NCBI RefSeq assembly: GCF_050947875.1
Contig: NC_134574.1
Span: forward strand, 149,328,434-149,392,433
Direction: 5' to 3'
DNA from: Dermacentor variabilis
Lineage: Eukaryota > Arthropoda > Arachnida > Ixodida > Ixodidae
Length of the DNA: 64,000 bases
Shown here one piece after another: positions 33,820 to 46,127 of the stretch; the stretch's first letter is position 1; each line of letters starts with the position of its first letter. Position numbers and translations under genes: made by a program. A model generated the notes under the pieces. The model did no database searches. It was not told the DNA's origin and saw nothing but the letters and a program-made list of their open reading frames with translations.

Positions 33820-33970
33820 CCCCTGATTGTTGTTGGCAGCCTCAGTAGTACTAAGGACAGCCTTTCCAACCACTTCCCCTTTCCGCAGTGAGGAGTAGCA
33901 GGCTAGAGACACGTTCTCCAGGCCAACCTCTCCTCCTTTCTCTTCATTAAAATATACTCCTCCTCCTTTC
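33820..33970 (-). repeat. Unclassified repeat joined to a Gypsy fragment
   Basis: On the minus strand, gaggaggagtatattttaat then gaagagaaaggaggagaggt then tggcctgg replaces the expected integrase sequence directly after DSAWWK at about 33971. The abrupt switch out of an aligned Gypsy protein marks a junction. The purine-rich sequence resembles a common tick repeat from memory only. Confidence 0.35.
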
Positions 33971-34534
33971 CACCAAGCGCTGTCTCTGTCGAGGGTGGCC
34001 GTCAATGAGGCCTACAATTGTCGATGGAGACGCTCAACTATACCGTTGATCTGTGGGTAGTGGGCCGTGATGGCATGAAGGCGCGTGCAGAGCAGTCTTG
34101 CCAGGGCAGAACAAAGCGAGCTTCTAAATTGCCGGTCTCGGTCAGTAGTTACGCGCAAAAAACAACCGTACTGTGACACCCACGTAGCAACAAAGCTTCC
34201 TTAACTGTTTCGGTCGTGATGTCTTGTAGAGTCTCGCGTCAGGCCACCTAGACTAATAATAGTCGATACACGTGAGGAGATACCTTAAACTTTGACAAGG
34301 CGGAAGAGGCCCCACCAAGTCTAATTGCACACTATCGAAAGAGCTCTCTGGTGGTCGAAATGGCTGCACCGCTGAACGCGTGTGCCGGGTCACTTTCACG
34401 GCTTGACAGGATAGGCAGCTTCTTGCCCAGCTTCAAACATCTTTTTTTATCCCTGGCCAGACGAAGTGGTCTGTGATAAACTTCTGTGTCGCTCTGATGC
34501 CGGGATGGCTCAGCTCCTGCAGCGATTCGAATAT
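33971..34534 (-). pseudogene. Gypsy integrase fragment, antisense
   Basis: On the minus strand the order is LQELSHPGIRATQKFITDHF with VWPGIKKDV (His-His half of the zinc finger) and a Cys-Cys part in shifted frame. Next come VQPFRPPESSFDS and VQLDLVGPLPP (first catalytic Asp), shifted TCID..SRWPDAR, then LHAITAHYPQINGIVERLHR (third catalytic residue, Glu, present) and LTATLDRDSAWWK. Several frameshifts and stops. It is cut at 33971 by another repeat and at about 34535 by hAT sequence. Ty3/Gypsy integrases insert LTR-retrotransposon DNA. No LTR is visible. Confidence 0.75.
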
Positions 34535-35619
34535 CATTTAATCAGTGCATAAAGCCACTGTGCGAAGGGGCTGTTCAAATTGCATGTAAGGCTCACATAG
34601 TAAACATCGTAGGCAGTACATTGCAGCTATCCTTTCCCTTAGTGGGCAAATTTGTCGTCTGTATGAAGAAGGCGTTTCGGCTATTGAGTTGAAAGAGAGC
34701 TTTCTATAAATCTCATCTAGAAAAGGGTCGGATTCAGTGTGCCAAAACACCTCCAGCACCTGTCAAAAGTAGGTGGAATACATGAATTGAAGCGGTTGAG
34801 CAGCATTCTGCATATATTGAGTACTATCCTTCTTTGCTAAGGCAAGTTCATGAAAGGTGTGGAGAAGCTGCATGCCTTGATTCTCTTCTGGAACTTTTGA
34901 ATCAGCCCTCAACTGAACTTAAGTACAGCATGCGATGCATTGCAGTTTTTGGTAAAAACGTTTCCAGCCTGCTGAAAGCAGCTGAGGGTCGGCGTGTAGC
35001 CTGTCATAAAGCGCACAATGATTTGTTTGTACTCTGGGGATATTTGGAAGAAGCTGCACAGGAAGATATTGAAACACAACTGAAGAAAGAAGACATTGCA
35101 CATGACGAGGCCCATCGAATTGGAAAGAAAATGGAGGCTGCAATGAGTAAAGCAACTAGCGAAGCGCTAGTATATTTGTAGAAATCTGACAGTTGGAAGT
35201 TCTTCAAAAGTGTGAGGTGCTTGCATCCTCTGCAAGTCGGGTGTCTCTCAGAGAAGAGGTCAGAGTTTGCACGTGTGCCTGGACTTGGGAAAGAATCACC
35301 AGCACTAGCTGCTGCATGGCAAGTGTACCCCAAGTCTGCCCTAGAACTCAAGTCTAGTGACAAAAACTTAGCGCCGTTTTTTTCTGAACAAGAAAATCCA
35401 GGTGTAGATTTTGATGTTCTGGCTTTCTGGGCAGGGATGGAACAACTCACTCCAACGCTTTCTTCCATTGCCCTTAAATACCTGTCAATGCAGATCAACT
35501 CTTTTATTGCAGAAAGATCATTCAGTCGCTATGGTGACACTGTGTCCCACAAGTGCCAATCTCTTAGTGAAGAGAGTACAAAGCATCATTTGATGCTCAG
35601 CCACAACAGCTTCGTTTAG
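34535..35619 (+). pseudogene. hAT-superfamily transposase, 5' truncated, with three stops
   Basis: One reading frame runs through with three internal stops (34690-34692, 34783-34785 in place of Trp in SRWNT*I, and 35179-35181). Recognisable in order: CEGAVQIACKAHIVNIVGST, FPLVGKFVVCMKKAFRLLS, KTPPAPVKSRWNT, then a long helical insertion-domain stretch, and near the C-terminus LSSIALKYLSMQINSFIAER followed by SFSRYGDTVS and the LSEESTKHHLMLSHNSF end. The last part is the hAT dimerisation domain. hAT enzymes cut and paste DNA with 8-bp target duplications. The N-terminal BED-finger half is missing; the 5' edge abuts a Gypsy fragment. No terminal inverted repeats located. Confidence 0.75.
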
Positions 35620-36204
35620 AGTTAAATATAGAAGCACGTTTGTAGTCTGAAAGTTCTTAATAAATAAACGCAGCGTGTTTCCACCCATGAAAATGGCCAC
35701 GGTCTAGGGTGGTAATGAGCTCCCCAACACCGCCCAAGGTCGAACTTACGGAGAGTGAGCAAAGTCACCTTCTTTCTGTTCGCCGCATAGAGCGCACTAG
35801 CTGTGCTAGCGCTTGTCCTGTACCATACATCAAGTTCCATGTTTTAGGCACAGAGATATCTGCGCTTAAATATACTGGTGGCAGCATCTCTCTAATTGGA
35901 GATGACATTTGTCGTTTTTTCCAGACGCGTAAAGTGCAGCTCGCACAGTTTAATACGTGCTTGAGAACTGTTTCTCATGAGTGAGAGATGTCGAAAACGT
36001 TTCATTGATTACCCGGGGTTGGCAGTACCCATGTTACTGGACCCGCACTGGGCCGTAGCAGACGACGCGGTTCAAGACTCCGCCTCGCGAGCGTCTGCGC
36101 CTGCGTGAGCTGCTGCCGCCACCTGACTCAAGCGCTCGGCGCATCACGATTTAATGCGCTCCGATTTTCCCCATAAGTATGAAACAGCCTGTACTAGGAT
36201 GCTG
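35620..36204. other. No gene recognised
   Basis: Mixed sequence between the hAT and Gypsy relics, with an aataaataaacgc stretch at 35659-35671. It could include hAT 3' flank. No domain seen. Confidence 0.35.
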
Positions 36205-37945
36205 CCTCCTTAACCGCAAAAACAGACCATAAGGCGCTTACTTGGCTGCAGCGTTTACAGAATCCAGCAGGTCGCCTTGCTCGCCGGATGCTACGTTGTA
36301 AAAATATCATTTTACCAACGGACATTGCACTGGTACACAAAACAAAGCTGCTGACTCACTCTCACATGCGCCTTTTCCCGAGCCTTCTTCCACCAAGAAG
36401 CTACCTTCTCTCGTCGCTGCTGTTGACACAGACCCATGATGGGGTATCTTGGACAGCAGGACGCGCCTCTTCGAGGTGCAACGCAAAGACGGCCTCTCCC
36501 AGCTTGTGCTCGAATAGCTAGGTGGCTCTAAGGCGCACGCGTCTATCATCGGTGAGTGCTATTCTTACGTACCCGCTGCTGATGGCCTTCTGCTTCGCTA
36601 CATTCTACAATCTGGCGAAGACGACGGTAACTCCCGGTTTCACGTTATGATCCCGAAAAGCCTCATGATAGCCTTCGTGACCTACTTCCACGACACTGCT
36701 ATAGCTGGCCACAGTTCAGCCAACAAGACTTATGATAAGTTGTCAAACTGCTGTCTGTCACGGCATGCGGCAGGAAGCTTTACAATATGCACGAAGCTGT
36801 TCAGTTTGTCAACGAGTAAAACCATGTGGTTGTCTGCCACCGGGATTGATGCAGCCAGCTCTTAGTCAAAGCCCCTGGCAAATCGACTCGTGTGACATAA
36901 TGGGACCTTTCCACCATACTCCGCGGGGCAACCGCTAATTAATGGTGGTTGTCGACCACTTTACGAAGGAAGGAAGGAAGGAAAACTTTATTTGGTCCTG
37001 CAAGTAGTGATAATTAATCACTAAGCGGGCCGCTCCCACGTCGGGACCGGAAGGCCAAGCCTCACGGCCACGTCGTGAGCCTGCTGGACAGCCCAGAATT
37101 GTTCATCCAGGTCCGGGCTGCGAAGTGCAGCCTCCCACCTGGACGCATCCTTGATCGCCGAGTCTTCAATTCTTTCGCAAGAAAGTGGATTGACTTATAC
37201 CCATTGCGTGCACTTCACGGAACATTTGGCACTGTCTCCTCGATGTCTTCTCGCGTTTTGGTTAGCCACCAAAAGTCATAACCAAAAATGTCACTTACTT
37301 GGCGAGTCGCACATTCGCGAAGGCATGTTCTGCCTTTGAAATCAAACACAAAAAGACAACGTCATACGATCCACAGGCTGACATAACCAAGCGCATCAAC
37401 AGAAACCGGAGGTCCATGCTTATGGCACATGCCACCGATCATACGGAATGGTATGCTAAGCTTTCGGAAATGACATTTGCAATGCGTACCACGGTAAACA
37501 GATTTACTGGTTTTGCACCTGTATATCCGAACTTTGGCAGGGAAATCTCATTTCGACTAAGCCATACCTTGGTACCTTCATATTCGGACTATTCCGATAA
37601 TCGCCATTTCATGAATGCCCGACGTATACGACTTGCAGCTGCTATCAGTGCTGCTCGTGAGCAATTTCGTATTGCTCGGCTCAAGCAAACACGCCAATAT
37701 AACTCGCACAGCCGTGAGGTTCCGTACGAACCAGGTGGCTAGTATTACGTCATCGCATCGTTTGAGCAGCTCGGCTAATGGTTTTTCGGCGTCATTAGCA
37801 CCTCGATGGGGCGGTTCATTTTCTATTTCACGGAAGCTTGGTAATTTTTCTTACCGCTTAAAAGACACCAGTACTGGCACCTTAGTTGGACCAGTACATG
37901 TATCGGAGCTCAAACGCTATAGCGCTTCGCTGTCCTCTTAAGCCT
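36205..37945 (+). pseudogene. Gypsy pol fragment (RNase H end plus integrase), interrupted
   Basis: It begins in the RNase H tail (TDHKALTWLQRLQNPAGRLA, 36222 onward). The integrase zinc finger follows: VTYFHDTAIAGHSSANKTYD, then in a shifted frame MRQEALQYARSCSVCQRVKP. The core starts WQIDSCDIMGPFHHTP (first Asp present) and VDHFTK, where an antisense LINE tail interrupts (36967-37181). It resumes KWIDLYPLRA. The second Asp position reads VITKN and the third (37389-37391) is aag, lysine, where active enzymes have Glu. The C-terminal part ends RKLGNFSYRLKD and VGPVHVSELKRY. Multiple frameshifts and stops. Non-functional. Confidence 0.8.
36967..37181 (-). mobile_element. LINE 3' end inserted antisense inside Gypsy integrase
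   Basis: The minus strand encodes the end of an ORF2, WEAALRSPDLDEQFWAVQQA then HDVAVRLGLPVPTWERPA and stop, followed by a short 3' UTR with aataaa and a (ccttcc/ttcc)n tail seen here as ggaaggaaggaagg at 36966-36980. It splits VDHFTK from KWIDLYP of the host Gypsy frame. The junctions carry ctttacgaag (36959-36968) and ctttcgcaag (37172-37181), a decayed candidate target-site duplication. Family: RNase H-bearing I/R1-like LINE, by resemblance of the C-terminus. Confidence 0.75.
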
Positions 37946-38660
37946 CATGGTATTCTCGTGAACCCTTTCGCTGGCTCATTCAACACCGAAGCTGCAAGGT
38001 GTCAAACTCGGCTTCCGAACTCTCCGAATAGCTTTGCGAGGCTAGCGATTTGATGCAACGTGCTGCGCATATTCCAGATGTCGCGCTCTCAACGCCACAA
38101 CCACCCGTGTCCACGGATTCACAACCGCTGCCCCCCCTACTACCCCCATACATCTCGCCGTTCACTTCCAGATAGCCGTGGGACCATCGCAACCTGGGCG
38201 GCCCTTGATCACACGAATAGCTTCGTTGCTTTGGTCCCGCGGCTGCCTTGGGAGCTGCACTCATCCGGGACTCGCCAGAGCTGGTTCCAGAGCTGCTCTT
38301 TGGCCTTTTCCTAACAGAGAGTTATCCCTCCGAGCAGCCTCCAGTCTACACGCCAGAGGAAGCCCGTATACTCTGCCCATTATGCCGGGTTTCTGAAATA
38401 TCTCGATGGGCTCAGCAAGCGAAACCTCAACACCGGGCCAGGCTCGCCGCCGCTGCACTTTGCAATTATGGACTTCAGCCGCAGGTTCCAGGCACCGTGG
38501 ATGCCACTGTTGCTCTCCTCTGGACCTTGTGACCACACCTTAGCCGAGAGGAGGCCTTTGCTGCTCACTAGGAGCATCCGCCATGTGCGGAGGCACTTGC
38601 TCCAACTGAGCCACAAGTGCCCATGAAGGATCGTCTCGACCTCGGCATGAATCCATGATC
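37946..38660. other. Gypsy 3' region, no ORF assigned
   Basis: Between integrase end and the purine tract. Proline/serine-rich overlapping open frames occur in several frames; none is recognisable as a further retrotransposon gene. Confidence 0.3.
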
Positions 38661-38880
38661 CGCAAGGGAGGGGGCATTGTGGGGATGCCAGCCGCGTGGC
38701 TGCGGCGCTGTGTCTCGAGCCTGAGGCCAGAGCGCGAGGAATGGCGACCAAGAAGCAGCTCACTTGGCCTAGGACTTCGGGCACCAACGGTTGTCTCTCA
38801 AACCACTCTTGCACCCTGCGTCGTCTCTGAGAGCCTCACCTTGCGGCTGGCTCTGAAGCCACGGCCCTGAGCCCACAGCA
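38661..38880 (+). mobile_element. Possible polypurine tract and 3' LTR start of the Gypsy element
   Basis: gcaagggagggggc (38662-38675), a purine run, is followed by attgtggggatgccagcc, where TG at 38678 could begin a 3' LTR. It lies about 720 bp downstream of the integrase C-terminus, a reasonable distance. The LTR end and a second LTR are not visible, so this stays tentative. Confidence 0.3.
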
Positions 38881-40079
38881 TTCAATGCTCTCACCGATTT
38901 CTTTCGACATTTATATATACCGAAAAACGACCACTTATATATGGTGTTCTAGTTTTGAGCTTATGAGACGCGTTAATATTTTCTGACCTGTCAGTGCTGG
39001 ATGGTTAGGTTATGAGCTGTCGTGCCAACTTTCCCGTTCGGCAGCTCGAGGGCACGGCACAGATTATCGAAGTAAAGCCCCTCTATTCTGTATCGAAGTG
39101 GAGGCCTCGTGTATCAGTATGCAGCGGACGAAGGCGACGTTGTGCGCATCGCGAGAAAGCTGTTTCTGAGAAGACGATATGATAACTGTGAAAGCAATTC
39201 GCATTAAATCCCAGCGATTGTTTTGATGCGGCCCTCTTAGAATACGCTCACGTGCAGCATAATTGATATGCGATGCAGCAGTCGTTCGCAATGCATTCAT
39301 CTTTCAGACAAGCGATTAGTTACAACGTTTCTCTTGGACAGATGGCTCCTCGCTGCGTTGAATGTCAGATAGCGAGGTGTCATCTTCGCTTCATACACTG
39401 GTAGGAATTTCATAGAATTGTTTGCGAGATGGAGGCGTCGGGAGTAGTTGGGAGAGTAAGTGCTGACTCATTGAGCTCAGAGCCGGTAGAAACTTGCTGC
39501 CTTCATTGTTGATTAATTTATTAAGAAATAACGTTTAAGAGTTCGTCGCATAAAGGAAACTCGGTCTGGCGGTAGTTTCATTTACATTTCGCTCCCCAAC
39601 GCAGCGGCTCTGGTTTTGAACACGGTGCCCACCTTCGTATGTAGTCGACTCGCAGAAGGTCGATGTTCTTGCGTATATCGTTTGTGGTGTTCAATCATCA
39701 TAGCACTTTCAAATTACACTAGTTCAGAGGAACGAAAAAATTAGTGACGGCTTAACTATAGCAATTAAGGAAGACTATTAAATGTGCTTGTGGGTTGCTC
39801 GAGGAACCCATCGGTCCGTCAGGATATCGACGCGCATTCGCGGCCCACCGTTTAAGATACGCAAGGGACGCAGTGCAATTTTTAGAAAACGAGGAAGCTC
39901 AAATGTAGATGCACCCTCTGCGTTTCGATGTGCGCAAGTTATACAGGGTACAAGGCAAGTTCTTGAAAAAAGAAAAGCCTTATATGTACTGCAGATGTGT
40001 CTGAATTTAGGCGCCACGGAAATAGAAATTCTCATCCTTGATTTTATACTTATTGGACTTTTTTATTGGCAGCGACAAA
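38881..40079. other. No gene recognised
   Basis: The longest open frame starts at 39782 and would encode a basic N-terminus then a hydrophobic end formed by AT-rich SINE sequence. It runs into the SINE at 40093, so it is not a gene. Confidence 0.4.
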
Positions 40080-40092
40080 TATGGCGCGGAAA

Positions 40093-40332
40093 TAAAATAT
40101 TTATAGATTTCTTTATATTATGTGTGAAAATTATGATCTGATTATGAGGCACTTCATAGGACTCTGGATTAATTTTGACCAGCTGGTTTTCTTTACCGTG
40201 CATCCAATGCTCGGCACACTGGCGTGTTTTGCATTTCGACTCCGTCGACATACGGCCGCTGTGGCCGGGATTTGACCTCACGAGCTCTTGCTTAACAGCG
40301 CAACACCAAAGCCACTAAGCAACCATGGCGGG
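40093..40332 (-). mobile_element. Ruka-type SINE, older copy
   Basis: The plus strand has ctgattatgaggcac (40138-40152), aattttgaccagctgg, tacggccgctgtggccggga and ends at accatggcggg. It matches the 27-kb copy over its length with scattered substitutions and one internal deletion (agtgggg lost). A 13-bp target-site duplication with one mismatch flanks it: tatggcgcggaaa at 40080-40092 and tatggcgcgaaaa at 40333-40345. Confidence 0.88.
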
Positions 40333-40345
40333 TATGGCGCGAAAA

Positions 40346-43300
40346 CAAAAGAATTGCCTACTTTATGCTACTTTTGACTCACCTTATGGCTCCTTTTCTT
40401 AGGTATACCAAGAACAATGTTGTCTTCATGCTCATGAGGATCATCATTCTTTGCACGTCTGCTTGTTGCTGTTAGTGGAGACATCATGCGCCTCTGTCAC
40501 CCCTCTAGCACCAGAGGGTATGCCTTTTACTTCCACTGACCTTCACACGGTGCTCTCTGAAGTCCAATTGATTGGCAAAATTTATGGAATATTCCATGCA
40601 CAGATCACACTCAAGCCGTCGTTTTTCACTCAGTACGAGACATCATTGTCCTGCTGCATAGAAACTGAGTGAAGCGAATGTAAAAAAAATTAACGATGGT
40701 GTGCACAATTGGCTTACGATTAGAGTTAGTGCATAAGCCGCTGGTAGGAGGAAATTTGCATAGAGGTCCGCCATATTGTACTTAATCTGTAACTATGCAG
40801 GAAAGCCGCACCCCGTGCTTGCAAGAGCTAGAACCAGTGCAACATCAGCAACAGGTGCCAGTTCGACCCATTTTATCTGAGAGACTTGAGGATTACCTGA
40901 TTACAAATAAAACACATTTGAATAACTGAACAATGGTATATTGCTGCTCCGCAACCAACAAAATAATTTTGTGTAAAGGGTAGCTTTTATTAGGATACCT
41001 TGCTGCAGACATTCAGTAAAGGCACCAGTTTTTTCTTCAAGTATGTTAAACCAACTCGCACGCATGAAGCTTCTGCCGCTGATTGAGAAAGGAAAACCTT
41101 TATCAAATATTGCATAGTAAAGACGGTATCAATTTCAGAAGCATTTGTGAGTGCACGCGTCCGCACACAGAAGCCGCAAAGCTGTGGCGATGCAGAGCAC
41201 AGCGCGCTGTTATCACCCTATTTATTTATGTGCTAGTCTCTATATCAGTGCCTCAGTGTCGACTTCTCCACACTGTATAACTTGAGCCACGTGACCACGC
41301 TCTCAAATAAAGGACCGAGCGACTTGTGAAATACAGATGTACACTTGCTCACTTTTGAAAATGTATCTGACCAACTCTACCACGCGGACCCGCCGCCCGA
41401 TTCGCCGCAAGCAATCAAGGCGGCGCTGCATGCGCTCGAATGTAAACCACGTGATCTAGACATCCTGCTCGCAAATGGCGCCTGGCATGTACGTGTCGCG
41501 CCCATAAGCTCGTTGGTCTGAGTACGTGAGTTCGTTGTGTGTACAGTCGTCAACGAGTGAAATGCGACTACGTGTGCGTGAGCCCTTACATAAATTCTGC
41601 GCTCAATCTTGGGGTACCGGGAAGCGTCGAAACATGGCGGCGAGATTAAGGTAACGGGGATTCAGATTCAGGTCCTGTCAGTTACTCGCCGTCCTACCTT
41701 TTGCAGCGTGAGAATACGTGCTGCGGTTAAACAGCGCTCGGAATATTTTGTTTCATACGCTGACGACTGTAGGCATGTGTGTGGGTAAGCATGCCTTTGC
41801 CAGATTACGTCCGTGTTTTTACTCAAAACATAATTAACGCCTCCCAGATTGCAAGTGGCGCGGAAAATCTCCGCCGCGCCTGACGAGTGGATGAACGTGT
41901 GCTTTGAGGGAAGGTAATGCCTAAATTAACTGCCGGAAGAAAGGTGCGAAAAAACGTGCGCAAGGGTGTACGTGGGTATTCACGGCAAAGGCATGAGCTG
42001 CATTCTCGAACGATCCCTCGCGTGAGACTTTACGGCACCTGACGCGTCGGCCGTCTGCGCACGACAATGCTACTGGCAGATAGGGTGACGGGAGAAACCG
42101 CGGTTGACGGTCGTAGAATGGGCTTTCATTATAAGCTCAAGACTCGGTCAAGTTGCCTACTGTAGCTTTTTGCACGGGGTTCCTCCCAAATCCTGGTATA
42201 ATAATGTATCCGATTCTCCTAGGCACACCTCACTGCACGCTGAATTTTGTCCCTGCATAATTTTTTTGCTTCGTACGTATAGAACCAGACATATCAAATG
42301 TGCGTAGCAGTCATGGGGACAAGTGGACTTGGAAAAGCTCAAGAGGGAAAGAGGAAATGAAACTGACTTCATTCCTTGCGCTGCAGCGTGCCCTCGCTTG
42401 GGCGGCGCCTAGAAACCGGATAGCTTGATCCCGCATTAAAGGAAAATAAAGACGGCCCCTAGTCGTGACACGCGATGCCACGGCTCACGGTTCTATTCCG
42501 GCGTCCATTCAGGTCAGCTGTCTTTCTCCTTCGCTCCTGAGGCATACGCCTAAAGCACCTATCCCAGGATTGTGCAGAGTCAACGCTCGGTTTTCATCTT
42601 ATTAACCCTTTCCACTCGACTGAGCGTCATTTCGAACGCCTTCAGAGCTCATAACAATGTCCTGCGGCTCACTGCCATCAAACAAATGCAGTACCCTTAA
42701 CTTTAGGGATTCCTCCAATCCTCTATATTTGGTTGCTTCGCTTTTCATTACAACATAAAAAGATGACACCAGCTACCTTACGTTGCAAACATTTGTTTAT
42801 TTACTTTCACGAGTATTGTAGATACGTTGTCAAGACATAAGAGCACTTCAGAGCACTATCGTCAGCTTTATTGCCTTTTCGTAATCTTTATCGGTCAAGT
42901 GAGGACAACGCGTTATACACTTCTCACCCAGTTTTTATCTGCATCCTTTGCCACATGTATCATGCTCAGAACTTTTTTCAACTTCACTGCGCTGTGCTGT
43001 TCTAATTAAGTCACACGGAAAGCAGTGGTACCAGACAAATGGCCCTTTTGTTACACTTAATTGTGCCGCACAGGAGCTGTATGCCATAGTAAAATTACAT
43101 TAAACACATTACTACGTAGGCCGCAGCAGTCTTTGTACTTTACCAAATAATAATGATGATAAAAATCAAGCACAGGCATGAGAAAAACTTAATCGAACAC
43201 ACACAAATGATCAATTCTACTATGCTGGCAAGCACCTTCCCACAGAAGTATCCAGGAGCAGTGGCATCACCACCAAATTAATGGCAACAGATGCCACCTT

Positions 43301-45678
43301 CTGCTTCACACTCTTGCCGAAGCCCTGAGCAACCCAGGGGCTACTCATGCATCCTTGCATCCAGTGGCCGTGAGAGAGAGAGTACAATGAACACAGCGGA
43401 AATACAATAAATAATTATTTATATATTATGGTATAAATGCTTACAGGAACAGCACTAATATATGAATTTTCAAAACTGATAGCAGGAACGGAGTATCCTG
43501 TACTGAATATGGTTACAGTATGAGCAATGTTAAAGTCAATTACGTATAATCACCTGGAGGAAACGGCAATGTTTAACATTCCATGCTCGCTGACATGTCT
43601 CGCGAACTCCTGCCGCTCATCCGTCGATCGGCTATGAACAAGGCCAGATGGGAGGTCCAGTGCTAGTTCAAGTTGCCGACATTAGTACCTCGATGCCAAG
43701 CGACGTCCTCGGGTAACATCAACTGTGGAGGTAGGGCCCAGACCAGCACGCCAAATGATCTGGCGATGTAGCTGGACACACTGCTGACACATGTGATGTT
43801 CTTATATTTGGAAGCCCGTATACTTACGCCTCTTATGCAGCCATGTGCTTTTTCAAGTGGGAATCTTCCTCTGTTTGGTACCATAATCCTTTGCTGGCCT
43901 TTTCTTTCTCATGACACCTAGGTTGGTGAACAACCTCTCGAACCTGTTGCAGGAGGATCTTTACCAGGGCTAAGTAGTCACAGGGGACCTGCATCACGAG
44001 GATAACACCAAATAAATGGGGTGGAGCGCCCAGCTTAGTTTACTGCTATCCTAGCAAAGTACACAATCAGTGCATAATACCAGTACTAAGCTTCAGGGCT
44101 GAGAGTTGGCGGATAACAACGAAACTAGAAAGTAAACATAACCATGCAATACATGGTGGACAAGACTATGGTAGGTTGCACATTAAGATAAAAGAGCTGT
44201 ACTGTACTTGTTAGACAGCAAATGAGTCTAGCCGACATACTAGTTGAGAGTAACAGAAGTGGCGTTGGACAGTTCATGCGATCGGAAGACGAGACATTCG
44301 GCACTATTATGTTAGCAGGATGCCTGAGAAGGGTGGCGGGTACATATGGTCGACGGCAGCAAAGGCCATATTAGCATGGTACTATTAAGAAATCTGCAGG
44401 CATAGCATGGTGATCGTTGAAACAAGGCAGGTTAGCTGGAGATCGCTGTTACCTTATAGGTTATCGTATAAGAGAAGCCACTCTTTCTATAAAAATAATG
44501 ACTAATGTGGGTTTTCAAGCTGTGCAAAATTTATCACAACTCTGTTGTTTTCAATTTATTCCCTACTCACCACACTTCCATTATCTCCCGATTTTTAAAT
44601 GACAATTTCTTTGTCGCTTCCCCGGGTCATAGCATTTGTTGTCGTTTTCTTGCCATATATATTTTTGAGAATTTGGCCCACTAGTTATGAACACGAATAG
44701 ACAACTTACTACTGGCATGTCTGGTCTTGTAGAAAGATTGTGCACAAGGTGTGCGAAACAGAGGACGTGCTCATTCTTGGCTAATCCCCCAGAATAGATG
44801 CGCCACTGTGATGCAATTGGGATGAAGCCTTAAATGCATTTGGATATGTTCTGCATTTCTCTGTGCATACAGCTCTCACTAGCGGACTTTCTAGGCATGT
44901 TCACTCATGTGGCCTATCTACAGACCAGCTCAAGATTGTCCGCCATGAGTTTGAGTACATGGTGGGACTAGGAAACCTGCATTCATTCTCCAGCCCATGA
45001 ACATATCCATTGCACATGGAACCCTAGAAGGCTCTAGGTCACTGGTGCTTATACGAGAACTACCAGCGTTTGACGCCACCGTTTCCGGCCACACGTTGCA
45101 GGCTTTGCAGGGACATTGAATGGAGCTGCTACCTTTTCTAAGCAACACTTCCCCCTTAAAAAGCATCCCACATCGCCCTGATCTGTGACCTAGAGCTAAC
45201 AGCAACAGGCGATGATGCTCTGCTCGTGTGATTTGCTACTGCTGCAACCTCAACAACTCGGACGCACTTCGCATCTCTTAGATTTCAACATTGCTTTAAA
45301 TCTACGCGTTTGAGGGGCAACTGAATATATATCTCTAACACAATTTCTTGCTTTTTGTTTTTATGAGGCTGGACCCACTTCATGCATTTTCTTAAAATTG
45401 AAATTCTGTTTGCAGACAATATAAACTTATGTTCATTTTAGCAATTTCTTCCTTGCCCTAATTCAATAGTAAACAACTTTAGAAGCTGGAAATTTAGCCA
45501 AGAAGCTTTTGCTGTTTTTAGCTGCTTCCGATAGTTTATTGTAATAGCTTAATTATAGCAAAGCTAATTATGGCTAGGGTTTCGTGCATTTCTCAGGTCC
45601 TTCAACAACTCTGTGTGAGCAGAAAAAGTGTCATCATAAGCAATGGCTGGAGCGACTGCTAGCGTGTTCATCGTCGCC
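40346..45678. other. Long stretch with no supported gene
   Basis: Over 5 kb with no recognisable protein family. Minus-strand open frames at 43663-43884 and 44930-45205 have no domain I know. A (ga)n run lies at 43373-43382. 45300-45560 is AT-rich. 42100-42450 contains no consistent coding frame. Confidence 0.4.
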
Positions 45679-46127
45679 TTTTACAGCAAAGCTGTATAAC
45701 TCTACCATCCAAGGAAATTTTCGTGTCGTATGAAAAAAACTCCTCCTACGTGGACCGATCCCGGAGACGTTGCAATGCCGACCCGACCCGCGGTGGAGGT
45801 GCGGCAGGCGTTAAGCACTCCCCATACCTGGCCCGATTCCGAAGATAGTGCAATGCCGATAGTGCAGAGCCGCGGCGGAGGTGAAGCAGTCGTTAAGCAC
45901 TCCCCAGACGTGGGCCGATCCCGAAGATAGAGCAGTGCCGGGCCGACCCACGGTGCAGGTGAAGCAGGCGCTAAGCACTCCTCATAAGAAGCCGTTCCCC
46001 AATACAGTGCAATACCGGGCCCACCCGCGCGTTTCGGCGGTGCGGTTCGCCATTAAGGGGCCCACATACACAGCTTCCCTGGTCATCCTTCTTCACAGAG
46101 TGGAAGGGCACTGAGTTTTTCCCCTAG
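45679..46127 (-). mobile_element. Second, short copy of the array-carrying element (about 4 units)
   Basis: In reverse complement this reads: left arm (ctcagtgcccttccactctg at 46115 downward, then about 28 extra bases, then gccccttaatggcgaac), four to five diverged 78-bp-type units, then the right arm (cgaaaatttccttggatggt through gctgtaaaa at 45679). Units resemble cacctccaccgcgggtcgg, cccggcattgcactatcttc, gggatcggcccacgtmtggg, gagtgcttaacg. They are about 70-80% like the 13-kb array and differ strongly from each other, so this copy has not been homogenised. It sits in opposite orientation to the large array. In the plus direction the arm continues to tttttcccctag (46127). Confidence 0.85.

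Noticed and set aside
39782..40141. 119-codon open frame as a gene
   Set aside because: Its C-terminal part is the AT-rich tail of a SINE and its target site.
43663..43884. Minus-strand 73-codon frame as a transposon relic
   Set aside because: No motif could be assigned to any transposase or retrotransposon domain with confidence.
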